Source of the DNA: Leptodactylus fallax | Lineage: Eukaryota > Chordata > Amphibia > Anura > Leptodactylidae | Assembly (NCBI GenBank): GCA_947044405.1 | Contig: CAMRHE010000197.1 | Coordinates: forward strand, 1,984,001 to 2,048,000 | Direction: 5' to 3' | Length of the DNA: 64,000 nucleotides | Shown here: positions 1 through 11,607 of the stretch, one piece after another | Layout: the number at the start of each line of letters is the position of its first letter | How positions within the stretch are numbered: position 1 is the first letter of the stretch | Position numbers and translations under genes: made by a program | The notes under the pieces: generated by a model | What the model was told of the DNA's origin: nothing | Seen by the model: the letters and a program-made list of their open reading frames with translations, nothing else | The model's database searches: none

Positions 1-631
1 GTTTAGCAATTATCATAGTTATTGTATGCAAACTCAGCTGTGGGTAAATAATCAGTCCAGTCATCTTGAAGATAGCTTATGAAGCATTGAAGATACAGTT
101 CAAGAGTCTGATTAGTTCTTTCAGTTTGCCCATTTGATTGAGGATGAAAGGCAGATGACAAGTTTATTCCTATTCCTAGAGCAGAGCAAAAACTTTTCCA
201 AAATTTAGATGTAAATTGTAGGCCTCAATCTGAAACCACATTGTCAGGGATTCCATTCAATCTGAAAACTTACTGAATGATAAGTTTGGCAGTTTGCTCC
301 GCAGTGGGTAATTCTCTTAGTTGGGATGAAATAAGCCATCTTTGTGAAATGGTCAGCAACAAGAATGGTGGTCATTCCTTTGGACGAATATAGATCAACC
401 ACAATTTCCATAGAATTTGAGCCCCAGGGGCGAGAGGGAATGGTTGCAGCAAACCAACATGAGAAGAGCAAGGCGTTTCATTTTGAGCAGAAACTACACA
501 TGAAGAAATATACTTCCGGACATCTCTCTTAAAGCTTGGCTGCCAAAAGGAACGGCATAGAAGTTCCACAGTCTTTTTGATGCCTAAATGTCCAGCCAAC
601 TGAGAATCGTGGACTAATCTTAAAATGATAA
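1..631 (-). pseudogene. Ty3/Gypsy integrase fragment (decayed pol)
   Basis: Read on the minus strand, this is the integrase end of a Ty3/Gypsy pol. The part nearest 631 shows a zinc-finger-like stretch with HLGIKKTVELL and a following SSCVVSAQNE. Then comes the catalytic core beginning near VVDLYSSKGMTTILVADHFTKMAYF (about 350-420, in two frames), and nearest the window start are [19 protein letters not shown] and [12 protein letters not shown] (about 10-150). These are family hallmarks of the integrase core. The frame is broken by stops and shifts, so it is a fossil. It continues the pol relic at 1276-3330 across the solo LTR at 632-1275. The element runs off the left edge, so its own LTRs are not seen. 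Confidence 0.85.
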
Positions 632-1275
632 TGTAACGTCCGCGCCCGTTTGGCTGCATGCTACGGCCCAGGAGGCGTGTCCGGCTATGATTCCTTGCTT
701 TAGGTTCTTGTTGTACTCTGTCTGAACACTGTACACTGTCCTATTCCCTCACCTCTGTAATTGATTTTCCACCACACCCATCTCTTACACCTTTGTTTCC
801 CTCTGCTCCTCTAATAGTTAATCTCAGCCTGGCCTTGTGATTTACAGCCTGACAATCAATCTTGGGGCGTCGTTCTGAACTTCCTATTTACAGCCCATCA
901 GCCCACACTTGGTTGCTGGCTATTGACTCTGTCCTTGCTAAGCGTTCTACTTGCTCTTTATTGTATTGTACTTACTGACTCCTGACCTTTGGCTTTTGTT
1001 GTTACTACTCTTTTCGATTGTGATTTGGTACTGTTTGTCTCTCTGCTTTGACCTCAGCTTGCTGACTCCTCTTCTGTGTTGTTTTGTCTTGTCCTGTGTC
1101 ACACTTATCATAAGAAGGGACTGGCACCCAGTTGTCCGCTGTCACCTAGGGCAGTGAAGCAAGTAGGCAGGGACAGGGGGTGGGTCAAGTTTAGGACTCA
1201 CTGTCTCTGTCATTCCCTTCCTCCCAGGTTTCAGCAGCAGCAATGGGGAATTGCTCAACTGGCAATTCCCTTACA
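632..1275 (+). mobile_element. Solo LTR (644 bp) with 5-bp TSD
   Basis: The sequence begins TGTAACGTC and ends CCCTTACA, giving TG...CA ends with a short terminal inverted repeat. It is flanked on both sides by GATAA (627-631 and 1276-1280), a 5-bp TSD. It interrupts an older Gypsy integrase frame that resumes after 1280, which confirms the insertion edges. No internal retroviral sequence is present, so it is most simply a solo LTR left by recombination. A related copy in opposite orientation lies at 52593-53242. The small open frames inside it are not supported as genes. Confidence 0.85.
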
Positions 1276-1930
1276 GATAAGTTGTGTCGTCTCTGGTACA
1301 TACAGTTGTCCAGAATCCATCTTTGAAGTAGAGATTGATATTCCTTGCAGGAAGTAAAGGGTCATTTGTATATCTATCCTTTAGTAGACTCAGGAACTCC
1401 TTTGAATGGATAGCCCCTACAAAGTTCTTTTCAGATAAGATTGTGCTTTCACATTTGTTTCTTTGTGTAGGCTCTGAGAACATCTTGGACAAAGCGTCAA
1501 CTTTACCATTTTTGATCCAGGTCGATAAGTAATTATAAAATGAAATCGAGAAAAGAATAAACTCCATCTAGCTTGTCTTGAGGATAGTCTTTTCGCTCCA
1601 CAGAGAAACTCTAGATTTCTATGATCAGTAAGAACAGTTACAGGATTAGTAGTTACCTCCAAAAGATGTCTCCACTCAGAAAATGTACATTTAATTGCTA
1701 TTAGTTTTTTATTCCCAATATTGTAATTTCTACGCACAAGGGAGCTGCAACATCTTATCTCTACATTTCTGAGAAAGAATAGCCCCTGCAGCTGAATCAG
1801 GTACATCAACTTCATCAGTAAATGACAAATCTGGATTTGTATTGGTTAATATGTATGCTGATGTAAACATAGTCTTTAATTTTGTGAAAGAATCTTGAGC
1901 CTCTTGTGTCCAAACAAAGTCCACTGTTTT
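1276..1930 (-). pseudogene. Ty3/Gypsy RNase H and pre-integrase linker fragment
   Basis: On the minus strand this codes for recognisable RNase H pieces. WTQEAQDSFTKLK lies near 1915, TDHRNLEFL near 1620, and SSRQARWSLFFSRFHFIITYRPGS just after it. The linker NGKVDALSKMF lies near 1480-1510. These motifs follow RT in Ty3/Gypsy pol. The pieces sit in different frames with stops between them. It is part of one decayed pol with the fragments at 1-631 and 1876-3330. Confidence 0.85.
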
Positions 1931-3330
1931 CTTTGTGAGCTGTGTAATTGGTGAAATGATCTTAGAAAAAATTCAGAAAATCCAATGAATCTCTGAACTT
2001 CCATTTCATCTTTTGGAATTTGCCAATCAACAACAGCCTTGATTTTACTAGGATCCATACTCAGACCTTCTGGCAAGATTATGTACCCCAGAAATTGAAT
2101 GGTTGTCTGCTCAAATTCACATTTCTCAAGCTTACTATATAAGCAGTTTTCTTGAAGCCGTTGAAGAACAGTGCAGACATGTTCACGATGCTGCTCCAGT
2201 TTTTCTGAAAAAATGAAGATATCGTCCAAATAGGCAATAACAAATTGTTCCAGCAAGTATCTGAAAACATCATTGATAAAGTATTGGAAAAAGGCTGCGG
2301 CATTACATAGTCCAAAAGACATTACAAGATATTCAAAGTGTCCATACTGTGTCCTGAAAGCAGTCTTCCATTCATCTCCTGGATGGATTCAAACCAGGTT
2401 ATATGCTCCTCTTAGATCAAGCTTAGTAAAAATTTTAGTGGTACGAAGCTTTTCAAGTAATTCTGTGATTAAAGGGAGAGTATTTCTGTTTTTAACTGTG
2501 ACATTATTAAGTTCCCTATAATCAATGCAGGGGTGCAAGGAAGAATCTTTCTTTTCCACAAAGAACAAAGGTAACCCAGCTGGAGATGTAGATGGCCAAA
2601 TAAAGCCTTTTTTTAAATTCTCATCCAGATATCTCTTTAAGGCCTTCAATTCTGGTTCAGAAAGGGAGTAGATATGACCAAAGGGTATTTTAACACCAGG
2701 TAACAGTTCAATTGGACAATTGTATAGTCGATGAGGAGATAGCTTATCTGCATTTTTCTTATCACGCACATCCTGAAATTCTCTGTATGATGGAGGTAAC
2801 AAGTCTTTAGTGGAAAGTTCAGAGTTTGATGGATTCTCAGACCATGAAGAAACAAGTTTAGGCAAACAATTCAGCTGACAAAATTCAGAATGAAACCTTA
2901 TAGTGTGTGTTTCCCAATCTATGGATGGATTGTGAGTAGATAGCCATGGAATACCCAAAATCACTGGAAACTTTGGGGAAACAATCAGTGAAAAACAAAT
3001 GATTTCATGATGATGAGGACTTGAAGCTGCACAGTCTCATGAGTGACGGGTCCAGAAGATAAAGGTGACCCATCAACTGTTTTCATGTCTACAGGTGCTG
3101 ACTTTGTTAACAGTCCAATATTATTATCATTATAATGTCCATATCATTACTTATGTCCATGAAATTTCACCGGCCACAGAGTCTATCATAGCAGAACAAG
3201 AAATCTCATGTGTTTCAACGGAGATGTGTATTGGCACAATAAAATTAGACTGTGGCACAAATATCTTGTCATCACCCAACACTAAAGGAAAATTTGAGTC
3301 CGATTGACCAGATGTTCTTGATTTGATCTA
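1876..3330 (-). pseudogene. Ty3/Gypsy protease and reverse transcriptase fragment
   Basis: On the minus strand the order is protease then reverse transcriptase. A degenerate protease site reading MIDSVAGEIS lies near 3160-3195, where the usual D-S/T-G has lost its glycine. A protease tail MILGIPWLSTHNPSIDWE is near 2910-2964. RT motifs follow, including PCIDYRELNNVTVKN and TKLDLRGAYNLV (2389-2560), MSFGLCNAAAFFQYF (2275-2322), and the catalytic box AYLDDIF near 2225-2250. The frame shifts between the two RT halves around 2330-2390. It belongs to an old, inactive Ty3/Gypsy copy whose gag and LTRs are not identified here. Confidence 0.88.
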
Positions 3331-3503
3331 TTCAAATAATTCATAATGCCCTGATTCCCCCCAATAAAGGCAAAGGTTTTCTGTAAATTAAGGGGTTTTC
3401 GAATTACATCAATCTGCATATGATATCATTGATGATAAACAACACTTTTTTCTTGTCACTAATAAATGGAGCAGGTTGCATTTGAAAATATATACAGCAT
3501 AGA

Positions 3504-4753
3504 TTAACCCCTTAACGACCAATGACGTACCTGTACGTCATTGGTGACATGGGGATGTATGGAGAGGGCTCAGGAGGTGAGCTCTCTCCATACAGGGCGG
3601 ATGCCAGCTGAATAACACAGCCAGGACCCGCCGCTAACAGCAGCGATCGGTGCCCTTAGCGACTGCTGCTGTTAACCCTTTAGACGCCGGTGCTGCCATT
3701 TTTCACCGATTGCCGCCCTCCTGAATGTCATCGGAGGACGGCGATCGGTTGCCATGACAGCCGGGAGCCTATTGAAGGCTCCCAGGCTTGTCATTGCATT
3801 AGCTCTATTGAACGCTGCCAGGGGCAGGGGGTAATACAGAGGAGGCATTTTGCTATTCACTGCGATACAGTAGTATCACAGTGAATGGTATGAGTGATCA
3901 GACCCCCTAGGTTTCAAGGTCCCTAGGGGGTCTGATCATAAATGTAAAAGAAGAAAAAAAAAAGTTTTTAAAAGTATAAAAAAAATAAAAAAACACAAAA
4001 GTTCAAATCACCCCCCCTTTCCCTAGATCAGATATAAAAGTAAATAAACAAAAGTAAACATAAACACATTAGGTATCCCCGCACTCCACAATGCCCAAAC
4101 TATTAAAATATTAAAATATTTATCGTGAACGGTGAACGGCGTAGCGGTGAAAAAAAATCAAGATAGCCAAATAGCATTTTTTTCAACATTTTGCCTCCTA
4201 TAAAAATTTTTATAAAAAGTGATCAAACCATCAGATCTTTCCCCAAAGGATATCAGTAAAAACATCATCTTGTCCCGCATAAAAAGACATCTTACCCAGC
4301 TTCATACATGTAAATATGAAAAAGTTACAGGTATCACAATATGGCAACACAAATTGTTTTTCTATTTTGCTAAGTTTTTCATTTATTGAAAGATATCAAA
4401 ACATTACAAATACTACATAAATTTGGTATCGCCATGTTTGTACTGACCTGCAGAATACAGGTACCATGTCATTTTTACCACACAAATGAACACCGTAAAA
4501 ATTAAACCTATATGAAGTTGGTGCAAATGCATTTTTTCTCCAATTTCACCTCATTCTGAATTTTTTTCCAGCTTCCCAGTACATTGCACAGCATATTGAA
4601 TAGTGCTATTGCAAAGTACAATTTGTTTCGCAAACAATAAGCCATCATGTGAGTCTGTGAACTGAAAAATGAAAATGTTATGGCTCTTGGGATGTGGGGA
4701 GGGAAAAATGAAAATGCAAAAACGAAAAAATGACCTGGTCCTTAAGGGTTTAA
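3504..4753. mobile_element. Non-autonomous TTAA-flanked (piggyBac-like) element, copy A
   Basis: The element starts TTAACCCCTTAACGACC and ends GGTCCTTAAGGGTTTAA, so the ends are inverted repeats bounded by TTAA. A TTAA target and CCC-type termini are typical of piggyBac elements; the family assignment is an inference. There is no coding sequence. Internal features are an AATGACGTAC palindrome near the left end, a perfect 17-bp hairpin at 3895-3938, and a long A/T-rich half. Three relatives lie at 19544-20560, 34420-35469 and 35470-35814. Confidence 0.7.
3895..3938. repeat. Perfect 17-bp hairpin inside copy A
   Basis: The arms 3895-3911 (TGATCAGACCCCCTAGG) and 3922-3938 are exact reverse complements separated by 10 nt. 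It is an internal structure of the TTAA-flanked element. It ends in no T-run, so I do not call it a terminator. Confidence 0.9.
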
Positions 4754-6646
4754 GGAAACCGCGGAAATGACGACGATCACCATTAAACTTCTATGGCAAT
4801 AGCATATATGGATCTCCAGCTGAGCCACACACATCGAAAAGTTGTCTTTGCAATTCAATAATCTCACTTTGTTGACTGTGCACTAGAGTTTGTAGCTGTG
4901 AAAACTTTTCTTGGTAGGTGGCACACAAGGCATCACTTATAAATGATAAATATTTTTATGTTTAAGTTCATTTAATGTCCTTCTCCTATTCAAAGCAAGC
5001 CCATGCCAACCAGTGGCTTCTTTTAAAACGGTATTCCAGTTACAAAAAGTTACCCCCATACACAGAATAACTTGCTGACCACAGGAACGTGGGTGTTTTA
5101 TAACCCAGTTTAAATGGAGCGGTAGTCAGACATGCGAGCACCCACTCCATTCATTTCAATGCGACAATCGAGTGCTGAGTGAGAGAGAAAGCGGGTGCTG
5201 TACTTCAGCTGTCCCTTTGAAATGAATGGAGCAGGGTTGTGTAATTCTGATCAGCTGTCAGGTCTACCCTGATCAACATGCTACCTTCTATACAGTGGAT
5301 AGGAGGTAACTTGTGACCTGAATACCCTTTTGAAGCTGTTGGTGGTAGGTTGTTTAAAATTGCAATGACTTTTGCAAATCCCACTTGTGCTTCTGTCACC
5401 CCTCAAAGAAACTGGGTGTTGTGTCTGTCCAAAAAGTGCTAACCAGGTTAAAGTAACAACCTTTCTCTGTTATGGTGATTTTTCCCACCCTTGAAGGTGG
5501 CCTCTGGCGATGTCTAACTCAATTACCAGGGTACAAGGTAGGAACAGTGGGAAGCTGTTTCTTAGCTCGATAGTATATTGGGACATTCTCGGTGATGTTT
5601 AGTAAATAAGAGTACAAGAGAGAGGAGATAGCAGTAAAGCAAATGATCCATGGTACTTTAGTTGTAGATAAGCTTAGTAGTTATATACATCCAAAATGGA
5701 GTTGCAGTTCTTGTCAAATCATATCCAATTACAGTTCCACAACACAGTATAAAAAAGCAAGGAATGGCACACTATCCATCCCATCATGACACTAATTCTT
5801 GTGTCGCTCAAGAGTAAGAATGTTTCCAAAAAGCTGGCTATTACCTTGGCCCTCTATTCTATCCTTGCAGTCTAATGTGCATGCCGATGTGTTCTGTACT
5901 CCAATAAGTCCTGATAGGCCTATGCCGGGACTATCTCAATCTTTGGTAAAGTTGCCTCATAAAGACTGAGTAAGTGCACCTTAGCACAGTGAGCGCTATA
6001 TAGTTTTCTCTCTGTGAGTCTAATAAGGATGACACATTCCACTGCATTATTCATATAAATAAATATAGAACATTGAGGTCAATGGCAAAATAAAGCTATT
6101 CAAAATAGGTGCACTACAAGAACATTATTCACTCCCTTTGGGGGATACTACACCTCAGCCCTGCTGTCTTGTCCTTTATCTTGGTCTGTTTCTGACATAA
6201 TCTGACTTTTGTTCCTTATTGATATTGCATATGCATCATGATTTCCAGTTTCTGCTTAATCTTTTTCTGACAGCTATTCGGTTCTGGGCTACTGTTTTGG
6301 TTCCACCAAAGATGGACCATGTTTCCCACTCTTTTTCTTCATAAACAATACATATTTAAAGATTTATGGACCTTTAGTATGCTTTCTACTTTTATAGTTG
6401 GAAACTAGAAATGGGTGAACCTCTCAAGATTTATATAGTTTCAGGTTCGGGTGGCTCCAAGATTTTTTACAGGTCCAACAAGTTCGACTTGAACCACAAC
6501 TTAAAATAGTTTAAAACATAGTGTAGAACACTCTCAGGGCTACTAGAAACCTATCCAATTTCTAACCCTCTAAGGCAAACACAGCCGAAGTTATGACAGA
6601 GTGAAAGTGGCAATATTATGCTCTGGCATCTCTTCAAACCCCAAAG
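4754..6646. other. Unrecognised sequence
   Basis: I see no supported gene or repeat here. The sequence is mixed A/T-rich DNA, and frames are short with no motif I recognise. A short inverted pair around 5150 and 5220 (CATTCATTTCAATG / GAAATGAATGGAG) is the only structure noted. Confidence 0.5.
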
Positions 6647-6879
6647 TACAGGTGCATCTCAATAAATTAGAATATCTTTGAAACGTTCATTCATTTCAGT
6701 AATTCAATTCATAATCAGCGTCTTCCATGATTGTGTGTCCTACTGAACCAGACTGAGGGACCATTTAAAGACTTAGGAAACCTTGGCAGGTGACACACTG
6801 AATTTACAATACTGAACTTTTTCACAATATTCTAATTTTCTTAGATTCATGGTATGATACAGCTGCACTGTCACTTACT

Positions 6880-7526
6880 ATGTTACCAAATGTCTTTCTG
6901 CAGAACTCCCCTCCATCTCTACCACCAGTGCACACTATCCATATTAGTCCTTCTCTTCTGCCTTTTCCCATGTACAGCCCTCACACACTTTTCACTTTCT
7001 TCAACCACCCTAATCCCTATACTGCTTTTAGCAGTGAAGCCAAACATAAACATCCACATAAATCACAGAACCACCTTCTGTCTCTGTTCATTTTGCTACT
7101 CCTAGCTGCTGGGGACATCTCTCCAAACCCTGGCCCTCTTTCTTTCCCTATTTTTTCCTCTTCCTACACACACAGAAATCCTACAAACCTAATCAATATT
7201 TACCGTGTTCCCTCTCCTTATCTTTCTCCTGTCTCTTTTAACTGTTCTCTCTGGAACGCCTGCTCAGTGTGTAATAAATTAGAATATATTAATGACTTAT
7301 TTGTCAGTAAATCTCACAACATGCTTGCCCTTACTGAAACCTGGATCCAGCAGTCTGATACGGCCTCCCCTGCTGCTCTGTCTCATGGTGGCCTACAAGT
7401 CTCACACACCTCTAGGCCTGACAACAGGAAGGGTGGAGGTTTAGGGTTACTTCTGTCACCTCAGTGCACTTTTCAGGCCATCCCACCAGTACCCTCACTC
7501 ACATTCCCCTCATTTGAAGTACATGC
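6880..7526 (+). pseudogene. L2 ORF N-terminus: leader, 2A-like motif, start of APE endonuclease
   Basis: This open stretch codes for a Pro/Ser/His-rich leader, a hydrophobic run LLSLFILLLLAAG, then GDISPNPGP at 7111-7137, which matches the C-terminal core of 2A ribosome-skipping peptides (D-x-x-x-N-P-G-P). The apurinic-endonuclease domain follows: FNCSLWNACSVCNKLEYIND, then LALTETWIQQSD with the catalytic Glu, then [10 protein letters not shown]. The frame is lost where the inner L2 enters at about 7527, and the endonuclease resumes at 9463. 2A-like sequences are known from CR1/L2-type non-LTR elements; that it works here is untested. Confidence 0.8.
7111..7137 (+). other. 2A-like ribosome-skipping motif (GDISPNPGP)
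   Basis: The nine codons read GDISPNPGP just after a hydrophobic segment of the L2 ORF. The essential NPG-P is intact. The usual D-V/I-E-x-N-P-G-P has Ser in place of Glu. If active, it would separate a short leader peptide from the endonuclease-RT polyprotein. Confidence 0.6.
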
Positions 7527-9455
7527 AGTACATGAAGTACATTAAGATCCGTCAAGAAATAACTGCCCAATCCCCAGGTGGCACTGACCCTCTCACCAGC
7601 CGCACTTCAGACTGTTCATTCTCATCTTTTGAACCTGTTACAGAGGAAGAAGTATCTCAGCTACTTTCCTCTTCTCCTCTTCTTGACCCGTCCTGTGCTG
7701 CTAACTATCGACCTGTCTCTAACCTTCCTTTTATCTCCAAGGTCTTGGAACGCTTGGTCTATTCTCGTTTAATCCGCCGTCTTTCTGCTAACTCTCTTCT
7801 TGACCCCTTACAATCTGGCTTCCGCACTCTGCACTCTACTGAAACGGCCCTCACAAAAGTCTCCAATGATCTCCTGACGGCTAAATCCAAAGGTTACTTC
7901 TCTCTTCTTATTCTTCTAAATCTCTCAGCAGCATTTGACACTGTTGACCATCAACTCCTTCTCACTATGCTCTGCTCTGTCGGCATCACAGACACCGCTC
8001 TCTCCTGGTTCTCCTCTTATCTCTCTGACCGCACTTTCTGTGTATCATTTGCGGGCTCTGTTTCTTCCCCTCTTTCCCTTGCCGTTGGGGTTCCTCAGGG
8101 CTCAGTCCTAGGTCCCCTGCTCTTCTCCCTCTACTCAGCACCCATTGGACAAACCATCACTAGATTTGGCTTCCGGTACCATCTTTATGCTGATGACACC
8201 CAATTATACACGTCATCCCGTGACATCATCCCTGCACTAATACAGAACACCAGTGACTGTCTCTCTGCCATCTCTAATATCATGTCTTCACTCTATCTGA
8301 AACTGAATCTCTCAAAGACTGAACTACTGCTATTTCATCCATCTAATAGATCTGTCCCTGATATCTCCATTGCAGTCTCCAGCCTTACCATAACTCCTAG
8401 GCAGTATGCCCGCTGCCTCGGGGTTTTGTTTGACTCAGACCTTTCCTTCACCCCCCATATCCAATCACTCGCACGCTCTTGTCATCTCCACCTCAAAAAC
8501 ATCTCCAGAATCCGCCCTTTCCTTACCACAGATACACTAAAGACACTTATTGTTGCCCTGATTCACTCTCGCCTTGACTACTGTAACTCCTTACTAATCG
8601 GTCTTCCCCTTACTAAACTCTCCCCTCTACAATCTATTCTGAATGCAACGGCCAGGCTTATCTAACAGTCTAGACGCTACAGCGAGGCCTCCGGTCTGTG
8701 CCGATCACTACATTGGCTGCCTATTCAATACAGAATACAATATAAACTTATCACCCTTATTCACAAGGCTCTCCATAATGCTGCACCTCCCTACACTCCC
8801 TCCCTTATCTCTGTCTATCGCCCAACCCGTACTCTCCGTTCACTCAATGACCTAAGACTAGCATCCTCTATTATCAGAATCTCCCATGCTCATATACCAG
8901 ACTTCTCCCGAGTTGCACCACTTCTCTGGAATGCTCTATCCCAGACTATCAGATTAACCCCCAATTTCCACAGCTTCAAGCGTAAACTAAAGACATATCT
9001 TTTCAGACAGGCCTATCACAACTCCTAATGTAAACCCTTCCGTAGTTAGAATCCCTAAAACGTACCCTCCTCTGTTTATGCTTCAACATTACCTCACAGG
9101 ATATGATGCCGTATCAGACTAGCTTTATATGTCCAGGCACCATCTGCACGTTAAAGGACATGACTGGTGACGGCTCATACAGCTTTATATATGTGTAATG
9201 ACAGTAACCTCTATTACAAAATTGTCTGACCATTGTATAAGCAATGCTACGTCTGTTGCCGCCCCTGCTACCTCTTGTGTCACCCCCTCTACCTCATAGA
9301 TTGTAAGCTCTTGCGAGCAGGGCCCTCAGTCCCAGTGTGTGAATTGATTATTTCTTTGTAATGTATCTTTTTTTGTCAGTACTTGAACCCTAAAAGTTGT
9401 ATAGTGCTGCGGAATTTGTTGGCGCTATATAAATAAAATGTATTATTATTATTAT
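7527..9455 (+). mobile_element. Inner 5'-truncated L2 LINE nested in the outer L2
   Basis: This copy begins near the segment between endonuclease and RT and ends in the L2 tail GCGCTATATAAATAA plus (ATT)n. The 7-bp TACATGC occurs before it (7520-7526) and after it (9456-9462), and the outer endonuclease continues after 9462. The 5' junction carries about 16 nt of extra sequence (AGTACATGAAGTACAT, 7527-7542) that looks copied from the adjacent target. It lacks about 150 nt near 7675 compared with the outer copy at about 10470-10620. Confidence 0.82.
7544..9028 (+). pseudogene. L2 reverse transcriptase (inner copy), one premature stop
   Basis: The frame runs from [10 protein letters not shown] through RT motifs [60 protein letters not shown] and the catalytic box YADD at 8186-8197. 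It continues to LHWLPIQYRIQYK, PLLWNALSQ and KLKTYLFRQAYHNS, stopping at TAA 9026-9028. A single in-frame TAA at 8663-8665 interrupts it; the outer copy has a tyrosine codon at that place. There is no start codon or endonuclease of its own, so it is a dead 5'-truncated copy, but little decayed. The L2 clade call rests on the RT motifs, the single-ORF layout and the 3' tail. Confidence 0.85.
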
Positions 9456-9462
9456 TACATGC

Positions 9463-11599
9463 TATCAGACTTTTCCGCCCACTCTCCTTATGTGTAGCTG
9501 TGATCTACCGTCCACCCGGCTCACCCTATCAATTTCTGGATCACTTCGCTTCTTGGCTTCCCCTCTTTTTATCCAGTGAAATTCCTACCCTCATCATGGG
9601 TGACTTTAACATCCCCACTGACACCCCTGTCTCCCCAGCTGCCTCACAGTTTCTCTCAATAACCACATCTTTTGGTTTTTCACAACTTTCCTCTTCCGCC
9701 ACACATGTAGATGGCAACACCATTGATCTTGTCTTCCATCGACTCCTCACAGTTTCTAAATTTACTAACTCTTCTCTGCCACCTCTGACCATAACCTTCT
9801 GTCTCTCACCATCAGTGCTTTCTCTCCTTCACAGGACACACCTACTCATCATACATATAGGAATTTAAGTGCTATTAACACCCAGCACCTCTCAGATACT
9901 CTACAGTCCTCTCTGTCCCCCATCTACTCACTGTCCTGCCCCAATCTAGCCACCAGCCACTATAATGAAACCTATAAGAGTGCATTGGATGAGGCGGCTC
10001 CCCCCTCCACTCGAAAGGTTAGACGCAGGAGGCAGCAACCCTGGCACACGCCACAGACACGTTTTCTTCAGCGGTGCTCTAGGTGTGCTGAACGTCTGTG
10101 GAGAAAATCACGTATACCTGAAGACTTCCTGCACTTAAAATTTATGTTTAAAACCTATAATTCTGCCCTTCACCTAGCCAAACAACCCTATGTCACCGCT
10201 CTCATCTCTTCTCTCTCCTGTAACCCTAAAAGGCTATTTGAAACTTTTTACTCCTTACTCACCCCCAAGGTACAGATGCCATTCACAGACCTTAGCGCAC
10301 ATGACCTGGCCACTTATTTCCATGATAAAATTGATAAGATCCGTCAGGAAATAACTGCCCAATCCCCAGATGGCACTGATCCCCTCACCAGCCGCACTTC
10401 AGACTGTTTATTCTCATCTTTTGAACCTGTTACAGAGGAGGAAGTATCTCAGCTACTTTCTTCTCTCCCTACAACCTGTAGTAGTGACCCTTTCCCCTCA
10501 CACCTTTTCCAGTCTTTGTCGCCTGCCGTCACGATTTACCTTACTAAAATATTTAACCTCTCTCTCTTTTCTGGAATTTTCCCATCCTCTTTCAAACATG
10601 CTGTCATAACCCCACTACTGAAGAAATCCTCCCTTGACCCGTCCTGTGCTGCTATTGACCTGTCTCTAACCTTCCTTTTATCTCCAAAATCTTGGAACGC
10701 TTGGTCTATTCTCGTTTAATCCGCTATCTTTCTGCTAACTCTCTTCTTGACCCCTTACAATCTGGCTTCCGCACTCTGCACTCTACTGAAACGGCCCTCA
10801 CAAAAGTCTCCAATGATCTCCTGACGGCTAAGTCCAAAGGTTACTTCTCTCTTCTTATTCTTCTAGATCTCTCAGCAGCATTTGACACTGTTGACCATCA
10901 ACTCCTTCTCACTATGCTCCGTTCTGTCGGCCTCACAGACACTGTTCTCCTCTTATCTCTCTGACCACACTTTCTGTGTATCATTTGCGGGCTCTGCTTC
11001 TTCCCCTCTTCACCTTGCCTTTGGGGTTCCTCAGGGCTTGGTCCTAGGTCCCCTGCTCTTCTCCCTCTACACAGCCCCCATTGGACAAACCAACATTAGA
11101 TTTGGCTACCATGGTACCATGGTACCATGTTTATGCTGATGACACCCAATTATATACATCATCCCGTGACATCACCCCTGCACTAATACAGAACACCAGA
11201 GACTGCCTCTCTGCTGTCTCAAATATCATGTCTTCGCTCTATCTGAAACTGAATCTCTCAAAGAATGAACTACTGCTATTTCATCCATCTAATAGATCTG
11301 TCCCTGATATCTCCATTGCAGTCTCTGGCCTTACCATAACTCCTAGGCAGTATGCCCTCTGCCTCAGGGTTTTGTTTGACTCAGACCTTTCCTTCACCCA
11401 CCATAGCCAATCACTCGCACGCTCATGTCATCTCCACCTCAAAAACATCTCCAGAATCCGCCCTTTCCTTACCACAAATACACTAAAGACACTTATTGTT
11501 GCGCCTTGACTACTGTAACTCCTTACTAATCCATCTTCCCCTTACTAAACTCTCCCCTCTACAATATATTCTGAATGCGGCGGCCAGGCTCATCTATCA
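9463..11599 (+). pseudogene. L2 endonuclease (second half) and reverse transcriptase, outer copy
   Basis: The endonuclease resumes with VIYRPPGSPYQFLDHF, IPTLIMGDFNIPTD (catalytic GDFN) and THVDGNTIDLVF. A linker domain with CSRCAERLWRKSRIPEDF follows, then RT with [33 protein letters not shown] and YADDTQLY. Frames change near 9800-9985, 10650, 10945, 11110 and 11510. Compared with the inner copy, the last four reflect small deletions and a short triplication of ACCATGGT near 11108-11129. It is the continuation of 6880-7526 across the inner L2. Confidence 0.85.
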
Positions 11600-11607
11600 G
11601 TCTAGAC

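Noticed and set aside
951..1357. Hydrophobic frames of 68 and 93 codons
   Set aside because: They lie within the solo LTR and its Gypsy flank. The second solo LTR does not preserve the frame.
3505..3560. Inverted repeat AATGACGTACCTGTACGTCATT as a CRE-type regulatory site
   Set aside because: It lies at the terminus of a TTAA-flanked transposon and is better explained as part of its end.
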